Positions 35,223 to 42,842 of a stretch of 64,000 bases of DNA are shown one piece after another (within the stretch, counting starts at the first letter, position 1; each line of letters starts with the position of its first letter). The position numbers were made by a program, and so were the translations under genes. A model generated the notes under the pieces. That model worked only from the letters and a program-made list of their open reading frames with translations, did not search any database and was not told the origin of the DNA. The stretch is from Planctomycetes bacterium B3_Pla. GTDB lineage: Bacteria; Planctomycetota; Phycisphaerae; Sedimentisphaerales; Anaerobacaceae. Location: positions 140,958 to 204,957 of the forward strand of contig NJBM01000010.1 of the NCBI GenBank assembly GCA_005223045.1, given 5' to 3'.

Positions 35223-36149
35223 CTATTCCTGCTCTCTGGCCGCTTGAATGTCGTCCGGATGACCAAAAACGAAGCCTTCGGGAGTATAGGGAACGAATGT
35301 GTCGTCGGATAAGCCCGGATTGTAATCAAATTGGTCTTGTATAATCGTGATCGTCTCATCCGGATGGTCTGTTACCGGCATACCATGGTGCTCTATACGT
35401 ACTGGCATCTTTGTCTCAACATCGAACCAGATACAATCCGTTCTCTGCCCCGGAGTGCTGCTGAATTTGCTTGCACTTATTTCGAAACCAACACACTGAA
35501 TACCGTCAATTGTGTCCTCGCCCAGCAGCCTGTCAGCTTCATCCATAAGCCCGACATAGAAACGCATTCTTTCGACGGGATCATAGTCGCCAAAACTCCC
35601 CGCGTGGGTGTTAGTGAAATAAGACTCCAGATCGAAACGTACGCTGTGCTGGAGCATATCGTCCCCGTCAGGCACGTACCATTGAGTTTCGCGCAGAACA
35701 TCTCCATCGTAAATATCTCTACGGTAGCTGTCACTGGAAACATAAAAGACGTTCCATGTGCTGGATGTATGTTCCGAGCCATCAGGCGTGACAAGCACCG
35801 TTTGCTCACGGCAAGTCACACCTTTGAGTGCATCGAGTTCCGCCAGGATTTCCTGTCCCCATGCAGCCGGCGGTCCAAGCCACCATTTTCCGGTATCCGA
35901 ACCGCCGGGCCAAAAAGGCATCCCGCCGACGACGACTACTATTGCTATCACCGCCGCCGCGGTGAGCTTTGCTGTTCTACTTTTCATAATTGTTCTCCTT
36001 ATCTCGACAGTGTGAACTGTCGATGGGAGCCGATGTTTGGGATAGACGCTTAGAAGCCGCTTCTTCAACAAGTCACGATGTTTATCGTCCGGTGTCTCAA
36101 ACGGAACATCCTTTACAAACTCTTCGATGTGTCTTTCGTTATCGTTCAT
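35223..36149 (-). CDS. Sigma-partner membrane protein (module 3)
   Basis: 308 residues and a paralogue of the module 2 partner: EIRRTIMKSRTAKLTAAAVIAIVVVVGG is the membrane segment (about 50-75), followed by WGQEILAELDALKGVTCREQT and an outer beta-rich domain. The ATG overlaps the sigma stop by one base (TAATG), a coupling arrangement. No zinc-binding motif is visible in the first 50 residues. An internal ATG (MKSRTAKL) just before the membrane segment could give a short form. Anti-sigma function is inferred from position and topology. Confidence 0.8.
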   Translation of the reverse strand: MNDNERHIEEFVKDVPFETPDDKHRDLLKKRLLSVYPKHRLPSTVHTVEIRRTIMKSRTAKLTAAAVIAIVVVVGGMPFWPGGSDTGKWWLGPPAAWGQEILAELDALKGVTCREQTVLVTPDGSEHTSSTWNVFYVSSDSYRRDIYDGDVLRETQWYVPDGDDMLQHSVRFDLESYFTNTHAGSFGDYDPVERMRFYVGLMDEADRLLGEDTIDGIQCVGFEISASKFSSTPGQRTDCIWFDVETKMPVRIEHHGMPVTDHPDETITIIQDQFDYNPGLSDDTFVPYTPEGFVFGHPDDIQAAREQE

Positions 36150-36766
36150 TATATTGCCCCGCTATTGTTCTTGGCAGCATCCAGTTTATTCCGCAGTTTT
36201 GCAGTTGCACGAGAGAGCCAACAACGGACTGTAGATGGCTTCTTTCCCATACATGCGGCTATTTCGGTTAACTTCATATTCTCGAAAAAACGCAATGTGA
36301 TGACAGTCTGGTACTTTGGCTTTAGGCTCAGGAGAGCCTGTTTCAACATATTCTTCCTTTCGAGCAGCTCCTGGTCGCAGTCGATGGCGATGTCGGATTC
36401 GGCCCGAGGATTTCTCACAACTTTCTTAATTGTCTCGGTCCTTCTTATGGCATCGCGCAGATGGTCGTTGACGGCATTGGTTGCGATGCGAAGGAGCCAG
36501 CTTCTAAAATCAATTGCCGTTCCGTCAAAACTGCCTAAGTTATGCATAACCTTGAAGAAAACAGTTGAAGTTACGTCTTCGGCATAGTGGCGGTCAAACA
36601 ACCGGCGCACGCAATAGCGAAAAACGGCGTCGTAATGCATCAGATAAAGCTGAGCAAAGGCGTCAGGATCGCTGCACGCTCTTTGGACCAGACCAACATG
36701 TTCGCTTTCGCTAACGGTCAAGTTTGGCTGCCTCTGTGCTCGTTTTCTGCCTGTTCCAACTGTCAT
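36149..36766 (-). CDS. ECF sigma factor (module 3)
   Basis: 205 residues from the ATG at 36766 (MTVGTGRKRAQRQ). The frame stays open upstream to 36958, but that part overlaps the end of the hydrolase gene in another frame and resembles no sigma N-terminus. Region 2 is DAFAQLYLMHYDAVFRYCVRRLFDRHYAEDVTSTVFFKVMHNL ... FRSWLLRIATNAVNDHLRDAIRR. Region 4 is LKPKYQTVITLRFFENMKLTEIAACMGKKPSTVRCWLSRATAKLR. It shares its stop with the next start. It is the first of the three tandem modules. Confidence 0.92.
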   Translation of the reverse strand: MTVGTGRKRAQRQPNLTVSESEHVGLVQRACSDPDAFAQLYLMHYDAVFRYCVRRLFDRHYAEDVTSTVFFKVMHNLGSFDGTAIDFRSWLLRIATNAVNDHLRDAIRRTETIKKVVRNPRAESDIAIDCDQELLERKNMLKQALLSLKPKYQTVITLRFFENMKLTEIAACMGKKPSTVRCWLSRATAKLRNKLDAAKNNSGAI

Positions 36767-36870
36767 CGTGATTATAAACGTACGGCCGGGGCAAAACGTT
36801 GCAAAAAATCGCGGAAAGTCGAGTAGCACCGTAAGGCGTCCCAAGAGGGAAAACGAGTGTTCCGCCTCGA

Positions 36871-39270
36871 TTACTGAGCCGGATTGGGCCAGTTCAGGTG
36901 TTTGTGGAGGAAGTCGAAGGTTCCTTTGCCGTTGATGGTGTGGGGGCCGGCAAACCATTCGATTTCACATCGCCCGCCTATGCCGAGCCGGGCCTGGTAT
37001 AGATGCCTGACTTTGGCGAATTCGTACCCTACGGTCTCATCGGGCGCGACGCCGTCAAAATGGCCCCGCTCGACCATGAACGGGCACGGCGCAATCAATG
37101 CCGCCATCTCGGCGTAATTGAAGGTGCCGCCCAGATCGAACTCGAAGATTTCATACTCGCCGGTCCAAACGTAGCTGTACGGGCTGAGCGTCGAGGCGTT
37201 CTTCCAGACCCATTCGTTGAAGTCGGCAGAGCAGATCGACAGGCAATAGTCTGTGACTAAGGGCGGCACGCGCATTGCCGTTTTGCCGCCATAGGACAGG
37301 CCATAGAATGCTATGCGATCAGGATCGACGTACGGCAACGACGAGAGCCAGTCAACGATCTGTTGGTGCTGCGGCACGATTATCGAGAACAGGGTCTTTT
37401 TGATGGGATTGGCTTTGCGCTGCAACGTGCGAAAGCGATCACCGAATATGTAGAGGTTCTGCGGTGCAAACGTTACGAAACCTCGCTCGGCGAGCCTGGC
37501 GGCAAAATCATGGTATGCCCTGTGATCGCCCGTTACTACGTGTTGCGGCCGACCTTCCAATCCATGCTGACAGACCACAACCGGGCGCTTGTCGCCAGCT
37601 TTGATGTCCTTGGGCAGCAGCAGAATCCCGTACGCAATTACATCGGGAAAAACGTCCATCACCACTTCATATCCTGTGTACTTTGCCTCGGTATATGCCA
37701 GGCGCGAACGCACGTTCGGCGGCAGAAGGTCATACTCGAACCGGCCAATCACCTGCTCGGAAAAATACTGCCGGTACCACTCAACGGTTTCTTCAAATTT
37801 CTCTATGGAACTCGTGTCGAGCTTCGAGAAAAAACGCTTGCGCACATAGGGACTCTCACTCAACAGCCACTGATTATGTCGATCGATCTCGTGAATCTGC
37901 CGCTCTTGGCGAGCCTCCAAATCGAATGATTTAGCTGTGCGCTGCGGGGCAGTGAACCACGTAGGGTTCACAGCCATAAACCCAACGTGGTTTATGGCTT
38001 TGCCCGGTTCTGCGAGCTTCGTGCCTGCCACGGATTCCAACAGCGCGTTTAATGCCTCATCGGTGCCATATAGCCCGGTTCCCCCGGCACTGACTATTAG
38101 TTTGACTGTGGTCTCGAATCGCGATCCGGCAACGAGTTTCTTCAACCGTTCAACCTCAGATCGGACATCTTCGAGCTTGGGTATCGCGAGCCGCCCCGGC
38201 GCGGCGCGCGTGCCGGGCGGGATGACTACTTCCGGGCCCCTCGCAGCTTCGACGATGACGGTGCGCGGTATGACCATGCTCGCCAGCTCCGCGTCGCCAA
38301 ACTCATCGAGAAGTCCGAACACATTGCGTTCTATCGGCTCGCGCCATACGTTCTGCCGCGAGTTGAAGTAACCGCTCACACATATCGCGTCGATGCGAGT
38401 GTCAAGCGCGCCTGCATACAGGGCTATCAATCCGCCTTCACCCCATCCTATGACGCCGATCTTCGTATCTTTCTTCGTGAACCAGTCCACTGCCGCAAGC
38501 ACTTTCTGTACCTCGTAGCCGATCAGGTGCCGGCCCATCTCAAACGCCGAGCGGTAGAGGTACTCACGATTGGTTAATTCCACACTTCGGCTTCCATCGA
38601 GCGACTTTCGCCCGACCACTTGGCGGCTAATCAACGTTGGCACGAGCACTCGGCAGCCGCTCTCGGCCAGACGGCGGGCGAACTGTGATTCTGTGGGAAC
38701 GCCCTCGATGAGTCCGGCAAGCATCTCAGGCGACTGGTCGGCGTCGGGAATTGCAACAACGTCCATCACCGGCGCGCCGCTTGTAGGAACCAGCAGGAGG
38801 CCCTCGCCGTGCACGTCTCCAAAGGCAGGCCACCGCACTGCATACACATTGTAACCCTCGCCCCGACCAACCAGTGCAGGCTGTTCGGTTGTGCCGATTA
38901 GCTCCGGTGCATCGAAGGGGACTCGTTCATCCCGCACCCCGATTATGTGCGCCAATCTTTTGCGATTAGGTTCTACAGATGTATTATAGGCCGCTGAAGA
39001 AGCCATAAACCACGTTGGGTTTATGGCTGTGAACCCTACGTGGTTCACTGAGAAATCGTAGTTCCAGTGCCGCCTGCGCCGCTCGATTGATTTTTCAAGC
39101 TCGCCGAGCAGGAAACGATCCACGCCGGCAACCAGGTGAGAGGCAATATCCCCTTCAAGCGTCAAGGGTTCAGTACCTGGAATCCTGGCCGGCGGTTGGG
39201 CGGCCGTCATCGGTGAGCAAACCATCACCAACGCACAAGCAGTGAAGATTGCCGTTGTCTGTCGATTCAT
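36871..39270 (-). CDS. Exported tandem alpha/beta-hydrolase protein with two palindrome-encoded inserts
   Basis: 799 residues from the ATG at 39270, which has AAGGAGG upstream; the longer frame to 39363 runs into a repeat. A signal peptide (TTAIFTACALVMVCSPMTAA) is present. There are two alpha/beta-hydrolase domains of the dienelactone hydrolase/acetyl-xylan-esterase type. The second has a proper nucleophile elbow, YGLSYGG, and a likely catalytic His in AGPHTINGKG. The first has GWGEGG, with Glu where Ser is expected, so it is probably inactive. Two identical 49-bp palindromic elements in opposite orientation (37951-37999, 39001-39049) code for NHVGFTAINPTWF and NHVGFMAVNPTWF without a frame break. 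They lie near the N-terminus and at the domain junction. Ester removal from glycans is inferred. Confidence 0.87.
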   Translation of the reverse strand: MNRQTTAIFTACALVMVCSPMTAAQPPARIPGTEPLTLEGDIASHLVAGVDRFLLGELEKSIERRRRHWNYDFSVNHVGFTAINPTWFMASSAAYNTSVEPNRKRLAHIIGVRDERVPFDAPELIGTTEQPALVGRGEGYNVYAVRWPAFGDVHGEGLLLVPTSGAPVMDVVAIPDADQSPEMLAGLIEGVPTESQFARRLAESGCRVLVPTLISRQVVGRKSLDGSRSVELTNREYLYRSAFEMGRHLIGYEVQKVLAAVDWFTKKDTKIGVIGWGEGGLIALYAGALDTRIDAICVSGYFNSRQNVWREPIERNVFGLLDEFGDAELASMVIPRTVIVEAARGPEVVIPPGTRAAPGRLAIPKLEDVRSEVERLKKLVAGSRFETTVKLIVSAGGTGLYGTDEALNALLESVAGTKLAEPGKAINHVGFMAVNPTWFTAPQRTAKSFDLEARQERQIHEIDRHNQWLLSESPYVRKRFFSKLDTSSIEKFEETVEWYRQYFSEQVIGRFEYDLLPPNVRSRLAYTEAKYTGYEVVMDVFPDVIAYGILLLPKDIKAGDKRPVVVCQHGLEGRPQHVVTGDHRAYHDFAARLAERGFVTFAPQNLYIFGDRFRTLQRKANPIKKTLFSIIVPQHQQIVDWLSSLPYVDPDRIAFYGLSYGGKTAMRVPPLVTDYCLSICSADFNEWVWKNASTLSPYSYVWTGEYEIFEFDLGGTFNYAEMAALIAPCPFMVERGHFDGVAPDETVGYEFAKVRHLYQARLGIGGRCEIEWFAGPHTINGKGTFDFLHKHLNWPNPAQ
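37951..37999. repeat. 49-bp palindromic element inside the hydrolase gene, copy A
   Basis: Made of two adjacent near-palindromes, GTGAACCACGTAGGGTTCAC and AGCCATAAACCCAACGTGGT with its tail. The reverse complement of copy B at 39001-39049 is identical at 49 of 49 positions. It is read in frame as NHVGFMAVNPTWF. Confidence 0.92.
39001..39049. repeat. 49-bp palindromic element inside the hydrolase gene, copy B
   Basis: An inverted identical copy of 37951-37999. It is read in frame as NHVGFTAINPTWF, 20-30 residues after the signal-peptide-proximal helix RRRRHWNYDFS. Confidence 0.92.
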
Positions 39271-39294
39271 AGAATGACCTCCTTGGCGCCAATT

Positions 39295-39427
39295 AGTGGC
39301 GAGGCCGTGTGGCGAGGGCGTCCCGCCCTCGCATCTAATACAAGGCCAGGATGGCCTCGCCACTCCTTGCGTCCCACCGGCATCTTGCCGGTGGAAAGGA
39401 ACAAGGGCAAGATGCCCTCGCCACTCA
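39295..39427. repeat. Dispersed palindromic repeat cluster upstream of the hydrolase gene
   Basis: Contains GGCGAGGGCGTCCCGCCCTC, GGCCAGGATGGCCTCGCCAC, CCACCGGCATCTTGCCGGTGG and GGGCAAGATGCCCTCGCCAC in tandem: nested short palindromes with a shared CTCGCCAC end. This non-coding stretch makes up much of the 303 bp between the divergent hydrolase and FAD oxidoreductase genes. Confidence 0.75.
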
Positions 39428-39573
39428 CAGATTTACTCATGTCCCCGATCTACTTACATTGGGGAGGTGTTGCCGGTTGAAAAGCTATACAAAAGTGAGG
39501 AAAATAGCAAGGTCGCTGTGTATAATGTCCGATGCCGGTGGGGATTGGAATGAAACGTTCACAAAGGAGAACC

Positions 39574-41208
39574 ATGATGAGAAAGCCGTTAAGATTCGTT
39601 TTGCTCTGGATGCCGGTCGTTCTTGCAGTTACAACCACGGCCCAATCCGCAGCCTCTCCCGAGATCTACGACACTGTTATCTACGGCGGCACTTCAGCGG
39701 CGGTTGCCGCGGCGGTCCAGGTCAAACGCATGGGCAAGACCGTAGTCATCGTCTGTCCCGACAAGCATTTGGGCGGGCTAACCTCCGGCGGACTCGGCTG
39801 GACCGACTCCGGTCGCAAAGAGGCCGTCGGCGGCATCTCGCGTGAGTTCTACCGCCGGATCAAGAAGCACTATGACAAAGCGGAGGCCTGGATCCATCAG
39901 AAGCCGGCAGAGTATTCCCGATACCGTCCCGACGATGACGCTATCTGGGTCTTCGAGCCGCACGTCGCCGAGCAGACTTTCGAGGAGCTTGTAGCTGAAT
40001 ACGATATCCCGGTTTTCCGAGGTGAGTGGCTCAAACGCGAGGGGGGCGTACGCAAGAGTGGCTCGCGGATAGTCTCGGTCACAATGCTCAGCGGAAACAC
40101 ATATAGAAGCAGGACGTTTATCGACGCGACGTATGAGGGCGATCTCATGGCGTCGGCCGGCGTCAGCTTCCATGTCGGCCGCGAGGGCAATGATGTTTAC
40201 GGTGAAACTCTTAACGGCGTGCAGACCCGCAACGCCGTCAGTCACCAATTTGAGGAGCCGGTTGATCCCTACATCAAGCCCGGTGATCCGGACAGCGGAT
40301 TGCTGCCGCGAATCCACGGCGGCAATCCGGGCGAGGACGGTCGCGGCGACCGCCGCATTCAAGCCTATAACTACCGAATGTGCCTGACGAAAGTTCCGGA
40401 GAATCGCGTGTCGCTTCCAAAGCCCGCCAACTACGACCCGATGCAGTATGAATTACTCGCCCGGTATCTCGACAAAGGTTGGAGAGCGATATTTGTCAAG
40501 TTCGATCCCGCTCCTAATGCCAAGACCGATACCAACAATCACGGGGCCTTCTCGACCGACAATATCGGCATGAATTACGATTATCCCGAAGCGACCTACG
40601 AGCGACGGCGGGAGATTCTCAAAGAACACGAGGACTATCAGAAAGGACTCATGTGGTTCCTCGCTTATGATCCGCGCACCCCCGAGGATGTGCGGCAGAA
40701 AACGAGCCAATGGGGTCTGGCAAAAGATGAATTCATCGACAACGGTAACTGGCCCCATCAAATCTACGTTCGTGAGGCAAGGAGAATGGTCAGCGATTTT
40801 GTTATGACCGAGCTGCACCTGCGACAGATCAAGCCGACACCGAAGCCTATCGGCATGGGTTCCTACAACATGGACTCGCACAACGTTCAGCGTTATGTCG
40901 ATCCGAACGGCCACGCCCGCAACGAGGGCGACATCCAGATCAATCCCGGCGGGCCTTACCCTATTTCGTACGACGCGATAGTACCCAGAGCTTCGCAGTG
41001 CACAAACCTGCTCGTGCCCGTCTGCCTGTCATCCTCGCACATCGCTTACGGCTCGATTCGCATGGAGCCGGTCTTTATGGTCCTCGGTCAGTCCGCCGCC
41101 ACCGCCGGGGTACTTGCCATAGACGAAGGTATAAAAGTGCAGGATGTCGCTTACTCCAAACTGCGTGCACGCCTGCTCGCCGACGGCCAGGTATTGAGCC
41201 TGCGCTAA
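39574..41208 (+). CDS. Exported FAD-dependent oxidoreductase
   Basis: 544 residues from the ATG at 39574, five bases after AAAGGAG; an ATG three bases later is also possible. A signal peptide (FVLLWMPVVLAVTTTAQSAA) is present. The FAD-binding Rossmann motif is YDTVIYGGTSAAVAAAVQVKRMGKTVVIV, then GGLTSGGLGWTDSG, the layout of the FAD_oxidored (PF12831) family common in planctomycetes beside glycan-degrading enzymes. The C-terminal FAD contact is MEPVFMVLGQSAATAGVLA. Export of a flavoprotein with no Tat twin Arg is unusual, although QRRTMMRK lies near the start of the longer form. The substrate is unknown, perhaps a sugar or sugar acid. Confidence 0.88.
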   Translation: MMRKPLRFVLLWMPVVLAVTTTAQSAASPEIYDTVIYGGTSAAVAAAVQVKRMGKTVVIVCPDKHLGGLTSGGLGWTDSGRKEAVGGISREFYRRIKKHYDKAEAWIHQKPAEYSRYRPDDDAIWVFEPHVAEQTFEELVAEYDIPVFRGEWLKREGGVRKSGSRIVSVTMLSGNTYRSRTFIDATYEGDLMASAGVSFHVGREGNDVYGETLNGVQTRNAVSHQFEEPVDPYIKPGDPDSGLLPRIHGGNPGEDGRGDRRIQAYNYRMCLTKVPENRVSLPKPANYDPMQYELLARYLDKGWRAIFVKFDPAPNAKTDTNNHGAFSTDNIGMNYDYPEATYERRREILKEHEDYQKGLMWFLAYDPRTPEDVRQKTSQWGLAKDEFIDNGNWPHQIYVREARRMVSDFVMTELHLRQIKPTPKPIGMGSYNMDSHNVQRYVDPNGHARNEGDIQINPGGPYPISYDAIVPRASQCTNLLVPVCLSSSHIAYGSIRMEPVFMVLGQSAATAGVLAIDEGIKVQDVAYSKLRARLLADGQVLSLR

Positions 41209-41296
41209 AATGCAGGGAAACATCATTGTTTTGCGTTCCTGTCTTTGGTAGGGTGTTCACAGCACACCGCAATTTGACTGTGTAGCCGTCCCTGTT

Positions 41297-42565
41297 ATGG
41301 TAAAAGCTTTTTCCAAATCCGTCCGGCAGGCACTCGCTAACGTCTGGCCTTTGTACGGGGCCGCGTTCGCGATGGCGACAGGTCTAAGCGTGCTGTGGAC
41401 GGCCATGCCGTTCATCATACGCAACATCGGCGGAACCAAAGATCACGTCGGATACGCCTGGGCGGCCAACATGCTCGGCTACCTGTTGTGCCTGTTATTT
41501 ACCGCAGCGAAGCTGGGCCATCTTAATCCACGTCATACGACCCGCCGAGCCGCCGCCGCTATGTTCGTTGCCACCCTTGTGATGTTCGTTGCGGTCTACC
41601 TGGCAGTAGCTCAGGAGAAACTCGGCAGCCCCGTCCTTATTTGGACTGCGATAGCGGCCGGCGCTCTGGCCGGAGGGGCGATGTCACTGTTCTGGCCGTA
41701 TCTGATGACCTGGGTCTCAGCCGACTACGAAGGCGCCGTCCTGAACCGTCGCCTCGGAACCTACAACGCTATGTGGTCCGCCGCTGCAATCATGGGCCCT
41801 CTGGCAGGCGGTATGCTCGTCTACAGGAGCACGTCAGCGCCGGTCGCGGTGGGTGTGGCCTCCCTTGCGGTTTGCTTCTGTCTGCTCTGTCTTGCTCGCG
41901 ACGGGTCCGCCGGCACCGCTGCTTCGGCAAGGCCGGTGGATACCGCGGAAACCTGCCTTGACCGAAGGCTGATTTTGCGATTGAGGTGGATGGCCCGCAT
42001 CGGCCTGTTTTGCTCCTGGCTCTGTCTGGGTGTATCACGTTCACAGTTTGCACTGCTGTTTACCAACATGGGATTCACAGAAACCCAGTTCGGGATGCTG
42101 GTGACGACCTTTGGAATCTGCAATTTCCTGGTCCTGACCGGCGCGGGCCGCTTCGACTTCTGGCATTTCAAGCCGGTGCTTCTTCTCGGCGTTCAGGTAG
42201 CCTTTGCTCTATCTCTCTTTCTGCTTATCTACGGCCGCACGTTCTGGGCCTTTGCCGCCTCATTTGTGATAATGGGGGCCGGCTTCGGCTTCGCCTACAG
42301 CTCTCATCTCTACTACGGCGCCACCGGCAGCAAAAAACGCTCGAAACAGATGGCGATACACGAAGCCACCATCTCGCTCGGCGTCATCGTCGGCTCCGGA
42401 GCGGGAGGATACCTGTCGAGAAACATGGGCATCTACTGGCCGTATTGGTTCGCCGTGATTGTTATCGCCTTCGGCCTGACGGCTCAAACGGCTTTGTGGG
42501 TCATCCTGAGACCGAAAAGCAAAGCCGGCTCGCATCCCGATCAACTTACATCGGGAGTGCCGTAA
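41297..42565 (+). CDS. Major facilitator superfamily transporter
   Basis: A 422-residue inner-membrane protein with about twelve hydrophobic segments in two halves, split by a polar loop near 205-230 (GSAGTAASARPVDTAETCLDRR). Typical MFS features include GPLAGGMLVYR after helix 5 and a glycine-rich FGFAYSSHLYYG in the second half. The ribosome site is weak. It lies 88 bp after the FAD oxidoreductase on the same strand and may take up its product or a related sugar, by inference. The family within MFS cannot be set by eye. Confidence 0.88.
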   Translation: MVKAFSKSVRQALANVWPLYGAAFAMATGLSVLWTAMPFIIRNIGGTKDHVGYAWAANMLGYLLCLLFTAAKLGHLNPRHTTRRAAAAMFVATLVMFVAVYLAVAQEKLGSPVLIWTAIAAGALAGGAMSLFWPYLMTWVSADYEGAVLNRRLGTYNAMWSAAAIMGPLAGGMLVYRSTSAPVAVGVASLAVCFCLLCLARDGSAGTAASARPVDTAETCLDRRLILRLRWMARIGLFCSWLCLGVSRSQFALLFTNMGFTETQFGMLVTTFGICNFLVLTGAGRFDFWHFKPVLLLGVQVAFALSLFLLIYGRTFWAFAASFVIMGAGFGFAYSSHLYYGATGSKKRSKQMAIHEATISLGVIVGSGAGGYLSRNMGIYWPYWFAVIVIAFGLTAQTALWVILRPKSKAGSHPDQLTSGVP

Positions 42566-42842
42566 CCGCAACCCACTCCGACGGTTCTGTGAAAAGTGCG
42601 TTAAATCCCCAAATCTCGATACAAAAAGCCAAAAAAAGCGTTACACGCCGGATGCAGGATGGCACTTCTATATAGCTCTTTGAACATGAAAATAATGATT
42701 AGACTTCATGTAACCTGTGCACAGGATTACACAGCCGTGAGATACTTCAGCGTTTTTTGTGGTTCCACAGCCGATCAAATGTGACGTCTGTGGGGCGGAT
42801 ACCTAATATAAGCTGGTTTTGCTTTTGTGGGAGGTTCAAATC
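42566..42842. other. Intergenic region, no gene seen
   Basis: 277 bp between the MFS gene and the PPC/dockerin gene. No clear terminator or repeat was recognised; it probably holds the promoter of the next gene. Confidence 0.5.

Noticed and set aside
36767..36958. Upstream extension of the module 3 sigma gene
   Set aside because: It overlaps the hydrolase coding end in another frame and has no sigma-like features.
39274..39845. Several short open frames upstream of and within the start of the FAD oxidoreductase
   Set aside because: They are translations of the palindromic repeat cluster or of shifted frames of the real gene.
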